DNA of 64,000 nucleotides from Meloidogyne chitwoodi (lineage: Eukaryota > Nematoda > Chromadorea > Rhabditida > Meloidogynidae), in NCBI GenBank assembly GCA_015183035.1, contig JACZZP010000017.1, forward strand, positions 372,001 to 436,000, in the 5' to 3' direction. Below, in pieces: positions 46,601-61,600 of the stretch (the stretch's first letter is position 1; every line of letters starts with the position of its first letter). Both the position numbers and the translations under genes were made by a program. A model generated the notes under the pieces. That model searched no databases. It had not been told where the DNA came from and was given only the letters and a program-made list of their open reading frames with translations.

Positions 46601-49600
46601 AGAATATTTTTGATTAATCTGAATTAAAAATCAGAACTTCTGATTAATCAGAAATTAAAAATCAGAATTTAAAAATCAGAACTTCTGATTAATCAGAAAT
46701 TAAAAATCAGAATTCAAAAATCAGAATTTCTTATTAATTATAATTAAATCAGAATTAAAAATCAGAACTTCTGATTAACATAATTTGTATTGAAAAATTA
46801 AATAATCAGAATTTTTTAAAATTGAGCGCTAATATATAAATGGCAATAATTATATAAAATAGTTAAAAAAATAATTTTATAAAAATATAATTATGACCAA
46901 AACCAAGAACCAAAAGTGCTATGATGTCGTCCAGAAATAGGTGGTAGATCATTTCTAATTTGATAATGATGATAACGTTTAATTAAATTATTATTATTGT
47001 TTTTATGGGAACGTTCTGTTCTGTGATATCTAAAAAAATAATTTTTAATTAATTTATATTCTTCAATATTTTTTAAATTAAATTAAAAAAAACTCCCTAA
47101 CCTTTCAGCTCTTCGCCTTAAATTTGCTCCTCTAACCTTTTTACGCGACTCTTTTTCTTCTCCTTTTGTTGCAATTAAATATTTAGAACCAATACCAATT
47201 TTTTTAATTAAAGCACGTCTTCTTGGATGTTTTAGTCTACGAAGACGTCGACGTGATTGATAAATTGGACGTTCAAGTTCAATCTTGAAAAAAGGAAATA
47301 AATTTAATAAATTATTTAAAATATTTATTTTAAGCTCAGATTTTTCATATGTCGAAAGTCGAACCCGGATTCGAACTTTCACATTTTATATTTTACTTTT
47401 TCCAAAATTTAAATTTTTTAGAAAATATAACTTTTTAAAATTAATATTATAATTTAAAAAAAGTTAAATTTTACTAATAAAACAATTTCTAAGAGTATTA
47501 TTGTAAAAAGGGGAAAGAGAGAAAGTTAACCTACTCTGCGCTCTCTGCCCTTTTCTAACACATACTGTGCTTTTATTTATTTTTTAAATTTAATTTTTGG
47601 GTAATCTTTGACTAAACTAAATATAATTTACCGTATTTACTCTAATAGAATGACACCTCCATTTGAATGACACCTCTATTTGAGTGACACAATTTGAGGG
47701 CATCGAAAAATAAAATGACACCCTCTATTTGAATGACACCTCTAATTGAATGACACTTTTGGGTTACCGTGAAATAAATTGCCTATGAATATACTTTGCC
47801 TAATTTTTTTTTCTTTTCATTATTTTTAAGTTTTAGATGGATAATTTTGATGAAAATATTGACGTATTGGGTAAATAACCAGTTGGATCCCTACCTGTCC
47901 GCAAAGAGAATTCGCTCTTTTCTTTCCTTCTCTTGTATTTTTGGCGTTAGGAGAAGTGCACGCTTATTTTTCCTTCTCCTCTATTATAATATGCCTTTTG
48001 GCATTTGGAAAGAAATTGATAAAATAATTAATTAATAATAAAGTGAAAATATAATTATTTTAAAAGTGACCAAAGATTAATAATCAAATAACATAAATTT
48101 GGGACAACATTCTCAAATATATTTCTAAAAGATCAGGTGAACCTGTTAAGGGATTATAATGAAGGGATAAAAACCAGTAAAAGGACAAATATTTAGGTAA
48201 TTCAGTTTTTGTATATATCTCATATGACGGATAATTCTGAATCTTAATCACTATTATTAATTAATTTTAATTATTTTATCCATTTCTTTCCAAATGCCAA
48301 AAGGCATATTATAATATAATAGAGGAGAAGGAAAAATAAGCGTGCACTTCTCCTAACGCCAAAAATGCAAGAGAAGGAAAGAAAAGAGCGAATTCTCTTT
48401 GCGGACAAGTAGGGATCCAACTGGTTATTTACCGACGTATTGAATTTGACAGACGAGGAGGGACCATCCGAAAAGAAACCAAGACAATCATTCACAATTG
48501 AGAAAATATATTAGTGATTCTTCGGTTGTTTAATTAATTAAAAATTTGAATAAATTAATGAAAAATTGGTCATTGAAAAATACAATGACACCCTCTATTT
48601 CAATGACACCTCTAATTGAATGACAAAATTTGAGGGTGTCGAAAAATAGAATGACTGTCATTCTATTAGAGTAAATACGGTATTTTTATTTTCAAAATTC
48701 CTCTAAAATAAATAATTAATTTAAAAAAAAAATTTGTAGATTTTATCCGGCAAAACAAGAAAAATACCCATTTTTAAAAAAATAATGATTAACCGGATAA
48801 ATAAATTAAATTTAAAATTAATTAACTTACAACTTCAGTATTAAATAATTCATCTTTTCTTTCTTCTTTTTTATTAATATTATTTACATCATTATTATCA
48901 TTATCAGCTAAAGTATATTCTGTCCCTTTAGGTGGTTTTTTATTATTTTTAATTATTTTTTTAGGCTTAAATAAATGTTTTCTTTTTCGTTTCTCTGCTT
49001 CAGTTTCTTCATCATTTTCGACGTTTAAAAGTGCTGAAGTTTCTAATATTCCTTCGGAAGTATGTGCTCTACAACGATATTTGCCTGTATTTTCAGAAGA
49101 TATTGAAGTAAACATTAAACGATTTCCTGAGACCTTTAAAAAATCAGAATTAAAAACAGAATTTAAAAATCAGAATTTAAAAAATACAAGAATTTAAAAA
49201 AATCAAAATTAAAAACAGAATTTAAAAATCAGAATTAAAAAAATCAGTATTTAAAAAATCAGAATTTAAAAAAAAAATTAAAAAAAATCAAAATTCTGAT
49301 CTTTAAAGAGATAAAAATCAGAATTTCCAGAACGGAATAAAAATCAGAATTTTTAAAATAATATTTTTAAAAATCAGAATTCTGATTTTAGACGTGTAAA
49401 ATAAGAATTAAAATCAGAATTAAAAAACCTATTTTTTAAAAAAAAAAGTGTTTGCTTACCTGAGCATTTTCAGGTAATTCATCAGAATCATCCTTTAAAA
49501 ATTCAATTTTTGCATTGGGATCACCAATAACCACACAGTCTAGCCATGCTCTAGAGCCTGTAGTTACTGATTCATCAGATACATTTAAAAGAACTTTTTT

Positions 49601-52600
49601 TGTAGTTTCAGGAACTAAAAATAAATTAATTAATTTTTATTTTATTTAATTTATTAAAAAAACCAAATATTTTAGCATCTAAAAATCCATTTACTGAATT
49701 TTGTCCATATTGGACATTACAACGATATATTCCGGTCATTGAATCGTCAAATTTGTCAATTCTTTAATTATAAAAAATAAATTTTTTAATTTAAATTAAA
49801 ATAAAAAAGGGAAATAAATAAGTAAAATCAGCTAAATTACTTTTAAAAAAATTATTCTCTTACACTAATTTATCAGCTTCAATGTGTGCCCCAGCAGGCA
49901 ATTGGTCACCATTTTCTTTGCTCCATTGAACTGTTGCTCCTGGGACTACAAAAACTGGACAAGTAAATATAGCTTCAGAATCTTCATCAAATTTAGATTC
50001 AATTGCATCTGTAAAATAAAAAATTAAAAAAATTAATTTTGGTGCAGCTATAGTGAGTGACCTACTAAACTTAAACCTCTATAACTCCTGAATGGTAAGA
50101 CATTTAAAAAAAATTTTGGTATCATTAAATAGAGCAGAAAATTTACTATAAAATAAAATAATAAAAAAAAATTTTTATATAGAAAAAAAATTTAAAATTA
50201 AAAAAAGGTGAAAAAAGTCTACTTTTTGAAAGTTTTTTGACCATAACTTTGTTTTAGATTTACCTAAAATTTTGATTCTTATATTTTATTATAGCCCATT
50301 TTCTTCTCTATAGAATATATAAAAAATTTTTTAAAAAGGTTTATTTGTTTAGGAGATATAGAGGTTGAAGTTCAACATACTCATGCTTGGAGAAAGAAAG
50401 AAAGAAAGGATATTGAAAAGTGCAAAGAAAAATGCGATAAAAAATGTTAATTTTGGGAAATAATGTTTTTAAGGAAGCGATAATATTAATTTAAAAATTT
50501 AAAATTAAAATAAAACAATTTACTAACTATCATCAGATTCAAAACCAACAGCCACAGCAGTCTGTGCCTGTCCCACTTGCTCCCCATCTTCACTTTCCAC
50601 TTCACATCGATATATTCCATAATCATTGCTAGGATCAGCACTTTTTATTTGTAATTGACTTTGTTTGCCTAAATCTCTAATAAGTGATCCACCACGTGCT
50701 AAAGACCAGTCATAATTGAATTTCCCGTCAGAATGCCCTGTAAATTTGTTTTTGGGCATTTTGTTAATTTTTATTAAAATATAATAATTATTTTTTTAGG
50801 AGGAAAGAACAATTAAAGTTGTAAATTTGTTAATAAATTATTTTTTTTAAATGTTAATCTAGTTATATAATTTAATTTTAATTAAAAAATGTGAAGGTCT
50901 CTTATGTTGGGTGGAAATTGGAAAAAATTTTTTTTAACTTTCAAAAAAATTCCAAAATAATAAAATTTATATCATTCGATCCGGCTCATTAAGCTGAATC
51001 GAATGAGCTAAAAATCACCATGATCGGAAATAAATGAACAAACTTATGATCAAAATAAGACAAAATTGCCTGAGGGCAAATTAATATAAATAGTCATAAT
51101 TAGTTTAGTTTTTTTCCAATTTTTTATTTTTAATATTAAAAAGCAAAGCAAAAAATAAGCAGAAAAAAGAAGAAGAAAAAGCCAAATGTGCTCCTTATAA
51201 TTTTCAAATATCTCTGACCATTTGGCCTTATGACCAAATAAAATGCCCGACTGTTGATCATTTGGCCATTTGACAATTTAGCAATAACTGCGTAAATTCC
51301 AGAATTTTCTACTTTAATATTTTTTAAATGAAGAATTTTAGAAGAAGAAGAGAAGAAATTGAAAAAGCAGAGAGAATGTTTCCCATAAAACCAATTAAAT
51401 TTAATTATTCGTTGAGAAAAGTTTGCTTGTCCTTGAACATTTGAGAGAAGAAAAAATATTTATTTTAAATTAAATTAACTAAAGAAAAAATAAAAAGCAA
51501 AATAAATAAATAAATCCCCCCTCTCCATTATTTTAAAAAAAATATTTAAAAATTAAATAAAAAAATTAAAATTTTTCAGACTCTAATAGTCCTTTTCCTC
51601 CTAAATTTGATAAAATAAATTTTTTTTTAATTTTCCAACCATGTACAATACAATCCAACACAATAGAGTCTCCCTGATTTACTACACGTATATTTGGCGG
51701 TGAAATGTCCACTTGTAGCAATTCGGGCGTTGTCTCGTCTTCGAGGTGAAGTTCTACCTTACTGCTGGCTATTACTTCATCTTTTCTATAAGCACTGCAT
51801 TCATATTCGCCTTTATCTTCTTCCTTAAATTTAAAATAATTTTTTAAAATATAATTAGGTAAAAATATAAGAGAAGATCTGACTTATCACTTCCAATTAT
51901 TCCAGGGACTCTAATACTACTTTTTCTTTATTTTTTCAGACTCTAGTAGTACTTTTTCTCTAATTTTTTCAGACTCTTATAGTCCTTTTTCTTTAAATTT
52001 TTTCCAGACTCTAATAGTCCTTTTCTCAATTCTCTTAAATCTCTCCGAATTATTCCAAGGATTGGATAAATAAAATTTATTCTCATCTACCTTAAAAGCC
52101 TCAAAGCGTAGAACACCTTTATCAACCTCAGCTTGTTCAGGCAACGCCTCCCCTCCAGCTCTACTCCACTCTACTTTATCAATAAGAGAAGAAACACTTG
52201 CTGCACAAACTAATTCTATTGGGTGCCCAAGAGGGGACCATTGGTGTTGGCCACCGAGAATTCCAACAGTTGCAAGTCCAGAGGGTTCAATGACTTGAAA
52301 AAAATTTTCAAAAATTTTTTGAAAATTTTTGAAAATTTTTAAAAAAATTCACACCTTCAATACAAATTCCCTTCGTTATAAAAGCATTTTTATGACTTGC
52401 ACGGCAAGTATAACATCCACTATTGCCTAGTCCAATACTTGGGTGTCGTAGAAATTGCTCAGAAATTGTAATTGGAACAAAATCATCGGGAAGGTCTCCA
52501 CGTTCTGGTCCGGGATCACTAAAATATTAAAAAACAAATTTTTGGATTTTGTCAAAAATTACTGTAGCCATTCAACTTCTGGTTCAGGCTCTCCGCGTGC

Positions 52601-55600
52601 CTCACAACGCACTTCTAAAGGCTCTCCAGCTATTAATTTGAGGCGTGAAGGAGCTGGTTTACCCGGTGGAAGAGTTATTATTGGTCCGTCGTCAGGCGGT
52701 GAAATGTTTGCCTTAATTAATAGTGAGTAGAGATATTAAAAACTAAAATTCTGATAAAATCAGAATTTTATTAAAAATCAGAATTTAATTAAAAATCAAA
52801 ATTTAATTAAAAATCAGAATTTAATTAAAAATCAGAATTTTTTAATAAAATTCTCGTTTAAAAAATCAAAATTCTGATTTTTAGAAAATAAGAGATACTT
52901 TTTTAAATCTTCTGATATTTTATTCAAACAATTAAACACTCTTAATTCAATTATCTCTACCTTTCCATCATCAGAAGCCTCTCCCAAAGGATTTGTGGCT
53001 GTACAGGTATACATTCCATCATGCAATTCTTTACTTGCATTAGTAATTTCCAATACTCCATCACCCAAATCAACAACTCCTTCAGGTAATTGACCTCCTT
53101 CATCATTTGAAGGGCCAGTCCAAGAAATTGTTGGGTAAGGATTTCCAGTTACATAACATTTAAATTGATGATTTTCGCCTGTTTTACCATTCCAAACTTT
53201 TGGTTCAACTCTAGCGGTTGGAGGCTCTTCTTCTTAAAAATTTTTTTTAATTTTTTTGGATCAAATGTCAATTTATTTTTTTAATTATCTTACGGTCAGT
53301 AATAGAAAGATGTACTGGGGCAGCCACTCCTTTTCCAAATTCATTAGTAGCAGAACAAACATAATCGCCAATGGTTGACTCATCCGCTGCGTGAATAAGA
53401 ATATCTTGGTCATCCACACTTACATCTGTTGGAAGAGCACCATTGGCAGAACCAAAGCCTATAGGAAATTAAAAAAAAAAATTTATGGAAAATTAAATTT
53501 GAGTTCTGAGTCTTGGAAAAATAAAATATTTAATTCAAAAAAAACTTTTACCCCAAAATATTTGTGCAGGTGTATCACTGTTTGGTTCACAATGGAAACG
53601 AGCGGGTTCTCCACGAGGAACTGTTTGATGTGGTGGAGTTGCAACAGGTGCAGGCGGTTTTCCAGGTGGTTTTTGTACATCCACAACTGTTGGTGGATTG
53701 ACAATGATTCGTGCTAGTTCAGAAACCTGTAATTTTGATTCTTATAACTTTAACTCTCCAATCTTTCCAAAATTTGAAATTTACAAAAATTTAGACAAAA
53801 AGTCCACAATCCCCTCCTTTTTTTATTTTTTTCCATAAAAACACCTGTGGATGAGCACCAGGAACATGTGGGAAATGTGCAGTGCATTCATAATCTCCTT
53901 CATGTTCTTTATATGTTTTAGCAATGTACAAATTTCCATGTCCATCATCTCTAGAATCAGATGGCAATGGACGTCCTCCAGGCTTGCTAAAACGAAGTTG
54001 GGCTTCTGAATCACCAGGTACCCAACAACGAATGCGTGAAGGTTCTCCTTCTGGGACGTGTTGTTCAGGTGGATCAATTAGTGGTTTTTTGGCTAAAATA
54101 GAGAATAAGAGTAAAAAATGTTAAATTGTACATGTAGTACTGTAATGGATGTGAATTTTGGTTAATATTTATAGCTGGATTGTTAACTTTCTTTACTTTT
54201 TATCTTCACACTACTATGTTCTCTTCACACTACTAAGGGATGTTCTCTACATACTACTAAGTATGTTCTTTTCACACTACTAAGAGATGTTCTCTTCACA
54301 CTACTAAGCGATGATCTCTTCACACTACAAAAAGTGTTCTTTGGCTTACGATGGTCTTCTAAAAATTCAAATAAAAATTCTACTCACGTTCATTCACATC
54401 AAGCTCTACAGGAGGTGATTTAAGCGTCTTTCCACTCTCTGGATGATAGTAAGAACAAATATATTGGCCGTCGTGTCCAGCAGCCACAGATTGGAATATT
54501 AAATGTCCTCCTCTATCTTCAGCTCCATTGGGTAGAGAGCCACCATTTAGAGGAGACCAAGTAAGTTGAGCATTTGGATCACCAGGTACCCAACAACGGA
54601 AACGTGCAGGTTGACCAATATTTGCGGTTATTCTTGGAGGATCAACTAATGGAGGTTGTGGTGCTTCAGGAGGCCTTCGTTGACGAACTTCTAACTAAAA
54701 AGATGGGAAAATGTCCAAAATACCAAAAATAGACAAAATGTCCAAAATACAAAAATAGACAAAATGTCCAAAATACAAAAATAGACAAAATGTCCAAAAT
54801 ACCAAAAATGAACAAAATGTTCAACTTTTAATAAAGAAAATATCAAAAAGTATCCTACCCTAACAGGTGTAGAATCAACAGGACGTTCTCCATGAGGGTC
54901 ATCATTTGGATCATAAGCAACACAAATATAATCACCCGCATGGTGCATTTCTGCCCTTTGAACGTTTAATTGAGCCCCATTATGAATTTGTTCAACACCG
55001 CTAGGTAAGCTATGTTGTTGGGCAGATTTCCAGCTCAAAACGGCATCTGGAAATCCTGGAACCCAGCAACGATAAGGCCTTGGAATTTGTTGACCTTCAT
55101 CGACAACTTGATACGGTGGTTCTACCTAAAATTTAAAAAACAAAAATTCAACAATTCTCAAAAATTAACTCAAAAGGACCCAAAAGATCACATAAAATTA
55201 TCAAAGACAAAAGATCAACAAAAAACTAAAAAATTAAAAAGATCAACACAGTAAATACCCAACTGACCAACACTAATAATTAAATGTCGATCTTTTGGAA
55301 AACTAAAATAAATTAATTACCAAGGGTTGGAATGGCTTTTTAGTTCGTATATTAAGCACAACAGGTGTAGAGTCAATTGGAGTTAATCCTTGAGGGTCTC
55401 TGGAAGGGTCATAAGCAGCACAAATGTAATGGCCTTGATTTGGGTATTCCACACTTGGGAAGTTGAGTAAACTTGAAAAAACAAAAAGAAATTTATGGAA
55501 AATGAGAAAAAAATTGTTTGAAATTTTTTTAAAAAATCCAAAAATTTACCCTTCTCTTTGCTCGGATCCATGAGGCAATGCCCCTCCCTGTCCTGGACGC

Positions 55601-58600
55601 CAAGTTAAAACAGCATCAGGTACTTCAGGCACCCAACAACGAAAACGTGCAGGATTGCCTAATTCAACTGTTTGTTCTGGGGGTTCTACCAAAACACGCA
55701 TTGTTGCTAAAAATTAATTTTATAATTTTTAAAAAGAATTTTTATTAAATAAATTAATAGTAGTGTAGAGAGCACGGTAACTTTGTGCTCTCTACCCTAC
55801 TATTAAAAAAAAAAAATTTTTTTTTCTTACGTTTTCTAATTTCCAATCTGCCAGGATCAGATGCTGTAGTACCCAATTGATGAGTAACAGAACATATATA
55901 ATCCCCCGCATGAATTTGTTGAGCATTTTGTACAATTATTTGATTTCCCCTTCGTTGCCAGCCAAAAGGTAAAGGACCCCCTAAACGTTGATAATGCCAT
56001 TCAACTTCACAGTCAGCATAGCCAGGGGTTAAACAAGTAAACACTGCTTGTTGTCCTTCATCCACAAGTTGATAGGGGGGAGTAACGATTGGCTTAGGTA
56101 AAGATATTTGTGCTGGGGCAGGGGGGATGTGTACTGGGGGAGGAGGTAAATGAGCTGCTGCTGCTGGAAAAAATAAAATAATTGAAAATTTTTTTTTTAT
56201 TTTTTTATATTTATTAGACCTTTAGGAAGCTTTTTAAATTAATTTTAAAAATTAGTAAAAAATTGGGGTAAAAAATAATTATTTTAAAACAATTACTTAT
56301 TTTACACCTAGTAGTTAATTAAAAAATTATAAATAATTTATAATTTTTTTTCAGAGGTTATTAAAATAATTTTAAATAATTTTCCTACTTTTTTTAATGT
56401 TATTTTTGTATTTTTAAATTTTTAGAATTTTTAGTTTTTTTTAATAATTTTTAAATGACTACCGTATACTAATTAATTTGTTTGCGGGGAATTTAGGCTT
56501 ATTTAATCAAAACTTTTTTTTTTCGATTTATTTATTAATTAATGAGTTTAAAAAATAATTTTTCCTACTTTATACAATGTTATTTTTAATTTTTTAATAA
56601 TTTTAAAAATAATTAATTAATTTGTTTAGGGAGAATTAGGTTTATTTAATTTAAATTAATTTATTTTCTTCCTTAAAAAAATTATTTTTTATTTTATTTA
56701 AATAATTACCAATATTTAAACTAGCTTCATCAGTAGATATATCTCCCTTTAATCTTCCTGTGCATCTATATTGTCCAACATCTCCATAATGTACTTGATC
56801 TATTATTAATTGATGACCAATTTGTTGAGTTTTTGAAGGTAATTCTGACAGTCCTATTTTACTCCATTTTATATCTACTAATTCTGGCTTTAATAAAATT
56901 ATTTTAAAATTATTAAAATAATTTTTAAAAATTATTTACTTTTGCTGCACTAACAATTTTACATGTCCATTTTGCCCTGCTACCTTCGTGAATACTTAGA
57001 TGCTTTGGGTGAAGAATTTCAACGCGTAAAGGTACTGTAAAATGGTAAAAATTATTTTTGAATAGAAATAGTGTTAATTATTATAAAATTTAAGGTAAAT
57101 AAATTTTTGACCGAAATGTCTTCTGACCGAAATGAAATTTGACCAAAATGTCTTTTTAACGAAATGAAATTATAACCAAAAATAACTAAAAAATTCTATT
57201 TCTGAAATAAACGTAGTATTTAACTTGCAAAATAGGCCAAAGGCTATGAAAATATATATCCACCATCACCAATTTTGACCAAGCGAGCAATTGAAGCAAG
57301 GCGAAAGAAGAAAAAAATAATAAAAAAAATAAAATTTATTTATTTAAATTTTTAAAATAAACAAATAAAGCTTTTAATCAAGTAAATAATAAATTGGGAG
57401 ATTATAATATTTTAAAATAAATTTAAAATTAAAAATAATAGGCGCTTGCTTCTCTTCCTTATTTTTAATTTTTTTAAAATTCGAGAAGCAAACACAAAAA
57501 AAAATATTTTTAAAAAATAATATAACAATGAGAGAATAGAAGAAAAGATTTATTTCTATTGAAAAAAATTTTTTTATTTTAATTAATTAATTTAAAAAAT
57601 AACAAAAAAGGCAGCAAAAAGAGTAATTATTTTTAAAGCATGTAAGCTGAAAAGCAAAGAAAAAAGCAAGGCACAGAAAATAAAATAATAAAAAAAAAGA
57701 AGGCTTTTAAAAATAAATTTAAATTTCGACATAAAATTAAGAAAAAATATTGACTAATTTAATCGAAATTTAAAAAATTAAAAATTTTTTTCTAACAAAG
57801 CCTTCCCTTATAAACTTAAAGAAAAACTAATATAACAAAAAAACTTTAAAAAAAATTAAAAAAAGCAGTTATTTTGAGCAATTATTTTTTGCCTAATTTT
57901 TTTAAAAAATGTCCTTTTAATTAGAATAATTTTTTTTCAATTTTTTAGAAAAAAGCGAAGACGTCTAACAGGTCTTTGATGGTCTCCACCCCCTTGAAAA
58001 CGGCTACGAATTCTATAACGACGTCCATGTGGACGAGGATTACCCCAACCACCACCACCTCCTCTATTATTATTAAAACTTCCTCCTCCTCTACGGTGGT
58101 TTTGTTGCCCTTCACGAAAAGAAGAAGAAGAAAGAGGAGAAGACAGCAAAAATTTCTGACCTTCAGGTGATGGTACAAAATCAACTTCTGAGGGGCGATG
58201 TCTTCCAATTGGTTCACATTCACGTCCACCACCTATTTGACTGCGAGTATAGCCTGGGGCACATCTGTGGAAGAAAAAAATTTAAAAAAATTAAAAAAAG
58301 ACCCACTCATCACAACGACCACCACCATAACCAGGAGGACAATTTTTGCATTGTACTTGTCCACGTTCATCTAAGAAACATTCTCTATCACCTCTGAAAA
58401 TTTAAAAAATAGGTAAATATTTTTTAAATTTTTTTAAAAGAATTTACGGGCAGGGACAAAGAGTGCAATCAAAAGGTGTTCCTCGTGTAGCTTCACCATA
58501 ATAGCCTTTTTTACAAACTTCACAATGGAAACCTTCAGTATTGTGTTCACATTGCTACAAAAATAAAGTTAAAATTATAAAGGATTTTGTTCCCTCCACA

Positions 58601-61600
58601 CTACCACATAGTGTGGAAGGAACATATATATTGTTCCCTCCACACTACTTTTAGGGTGAAATGAACATGGCTTTTGTTCCCTCCACACTACCACAAAGGA
58701 TGAAAGTAACTTATCCTTTGTTCCCTCCACACTACAACATAGGGTGGGAGGAACAAAGATATTGTTCCCTCCACACTACTCTTAGGGTGGAGGGAACATA
58801 ATTAGAAAATTTTTTCCAAAATTTGGTCATTTTTTTCTCCAAAAAATACAAAATAACATACAATACATCTCCCATAAGAATCACAACCCCTAGGTGAGTG
58901 ATTATTGCATTGACAAGATGGGCGTGCCGGTTGTTGTACAGGCAAGCAATCATTTGGAGTACCTCGGCGAGCGTCTCCAGTGAAACCTTGGGAAGATTTG
59001 ATGAAATTTTTTTATTTTTTGAATATTAAAAAATTTTTAAAAAATTTTCCAACCTGGTTTGCAACGTTCACAACGGTCTCCCTTAATCAAAATATATTTT
59101 AAATTAAATTAAAAATAATTAAATTAACTTCAGTATTATGTAAACATCCAATACATGCACCATATTCTTTATCACATTGGCTTGCATGACTATTACATTC
59201 ACAACGTTCACAAATACCCATATAAGGACCTCCTTGTGCACGGAAATAATTTGGGGCACAAATCTAAAAATTTTTTAAAAAATTTTTTAAAAATTTTTTA
59301 AAAATTTTCCTTTCCCCTTTTTTCGAAAATTTAAATAAATAAAGATTATTAAACTAGAAAATCCTCTTTCCAAAAATAAAAATATAATTTTTAAATTTCA
59401 ATTTTTGCGTCATTAAATTCCTTTCTTAAAAATTAAAAAAAAAGTAATCACATAAATTACTTTTTAAAATTAATTTTTTTAAATAACGGATTTAGTCACC
59501 ACCCACTTATATATACATTCACTCCTTTAACATTCACTTTTGTAAATATTTTTATTTAAAAAATTCAAAATGTCAAAAAGACAAAATGTCAAAAATTTCA
59601 AAATGTCAAATAATTAGACAAAATGCCAAAGAGGACAAAATTCAATGAAAATAAAATAAAATAAACTAATAAAAACATAAATCCTCTTATATATTAAACA
59701 TTTTAAAATTTAATATCTTACTTAATATACGTCAAACAAAGCAACGCAAGAAAACAAACTATAAGGGGATAGATAGAAGGGGCGTATAAGGAAGAATTAA
59801 AAAAAAAATTATTTATTTTATTTTAATTTTTAGTTTGAGAGATTCCCTTGGCTTTTTTAATTAATATTTTAAAAATGAAAAAATTAAAAAAAAATTTTTT
59901 TTTAATTTTTTCAGAAAAGTTTAAATTACTAATTTAATTTAAAAATCGTTTTTACCCTTTAATTTTTAAATTTTTTATTTAATATATAATTTTATATTTA
60001 AAATTAAATAAGAGGATTATGCCATTTTTTAAATATTTTAAACTTGAAAAAAAATTTTTTCTCTTCTTTAAAAATACTTGTAAAGCTTAAAATTTATTTT
60101 TAGAAAATAAATTTTAATTTTTTAAAAATTAGCCAATTTTTAAGCTTTTTTTTTTTTGATTTTTATTTATTCACTTTTTTCAACTGTAAATAACTACTAT
60201 CTTGAATTTTTCTCTCTTATCAGTTTTCTCAATGTCTCCCTGTTTAAAAAATTTTTTCTCTTTGGTATTATGTTCATTGTTATTTTTCTTTTTTTAATTT
60301 TTGGCATTTTGTCTTTTTGGCGTTTTATAATTTTGACATTTTGTCTAATGACATTTTGTCCAAAAATATTATTTAACTATAAAATTAAAGGAATTTAAGT
60401 TAAAAATAATAAAAATGTTTAAATCCTTTTTTAAATTTATATAAAGTCTGAAAGTGTGTTTATAATATGTTCTGAGAGAAACCACTTAACTGAAATTATT
60501 AGAAAATTCATAAATATTAATTTTATAAAAAAATTTTTTTTTTTGCTTATTTGATAAAAAAATGTCTTTAAATCTTTTTTTTTTAAATTAAGAAGATTGT
60601 ATAAGTATATATTTAATTTATAAAAAAATAATTTGATTGCGTTATCAAATATTTTATTTTTTTTATTTTTATTAAATTCCGGATTATTTAAAATATATTT
60701 AATTTATTTTATTTATATCAGTATTATCCATATAAAGTCCTCTTTTTCAACTTTTAATTTTTTTTAATATTTAAATATTTCCTTAAACCTTCTAAAAGCT
60801 CCTTTAAATTTATCTTTGAATAATTAAAATTGGGATAACTTAGAGATTACTGTAGAATCTTTATATTATCACACTTCTTAGGATAAGATCCAAGAGATTG
60901 GGAAATGTCGGAATAAGTCTGAATTCTTTAATCTCTATCTATCCCATCTAAAATAAAAAATCTCTATCTTATCCCAGTTGTTCCGAATTGGTATAACTAA
61001 GAGAGAAATGGTTAGAAAGGAAGGTCTTTCTTAAAATAATAAGATTAGTTACCTCACAAGAAGTTCCCTGATAGCCAGGAGGGCATTGACATTGTTCCAC
61101 ATCCAAAGCCAATTCCCCAGTTCCATAAGCATCAGCAATGTCCATTTGAACAGAAAGAAGTGAAGAAGTAGCACAATCACTTGTACAACTTATTTTAATT
61201 AAAACAACTTCTAAATCAGCTAAAGCCATTAGAAAATGTTCACGAGTTATGGGTTGACCATCTTGAGTACGTCGCCAACCTGCTTCTGTTAAGGGAACCT
61301 AAAAAATTTATAAAAAAATCAAAAGTTAACCAAAAAAATTAAAATTTTGTAAAAAGGTCCTTGATAGTATTATCTAACAGTTGTAAAATTTTTAAAATTT
61401 TTGGACAATTTTTAACATAAATATGTTCAAAAATGTCAAACTTTGAACACTTTTTTGGGGTTTTTTTATCACAAATTGAGTTATATTCGACCAAAAATTC
61501 TGAAATTTTTAGGGTTATTAAATAACACTATTAGGAATATCTATACAAAATTTCACAATTATATCTTTTCATAAGGCTAAATTATGAATTTTTGAGTAAA

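Larger units (their letters stand above)
48831..57034 (-). other. unc-52: Perlecan Ig array (13 Ig domains)
   Basis: Exons from 57034-56940 to 49133-48831 read as thirteen Ig C2 domains, usually two exons each, with a Cys..Trp..YxC pattern: KWTC/QYRC, FTC/YICS, FRCW/YICA, YRCW/YICV, FRCW/YICS, IRCW/YEC, FHC/YVC, FKC/YTC, VRC/YTC, LVC/YEC, LDC/YRC, FTC/YRC, LDC/YRC. Domains two to six share an RCWVP strand, a sign of tandem duplication. A proline-rich spacer ([15 protein letters not shown]) lies before the second domain. The last exon ends in a basic, Asn/Lys-rich linker. The array corresponds to region IV of UNC-52. Confidence 0.9.

Noticed and set aside
47345..47382. tRNA T-arm-like GGATTCGAAC string
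   Set aside because: The surrounding bases do not form acceptor, D or anticodon arms. The string is better explained as an imperfect hairpin, GAAAGTCGAA/TTCGAACTTTC.
47796..48495. Frames encoding [20 protein letters not shown] on both strands as a gene
   Set aside because: They are the two inverted-repeat arms of the nested foldback element, not an independent gene.
53391..54124. Plus-strand frames opposite perlecan Ig exons
   Set aside because: They are antisense shadows; the minus strand has in-phase Ig domains with conserved Cys and Trp.
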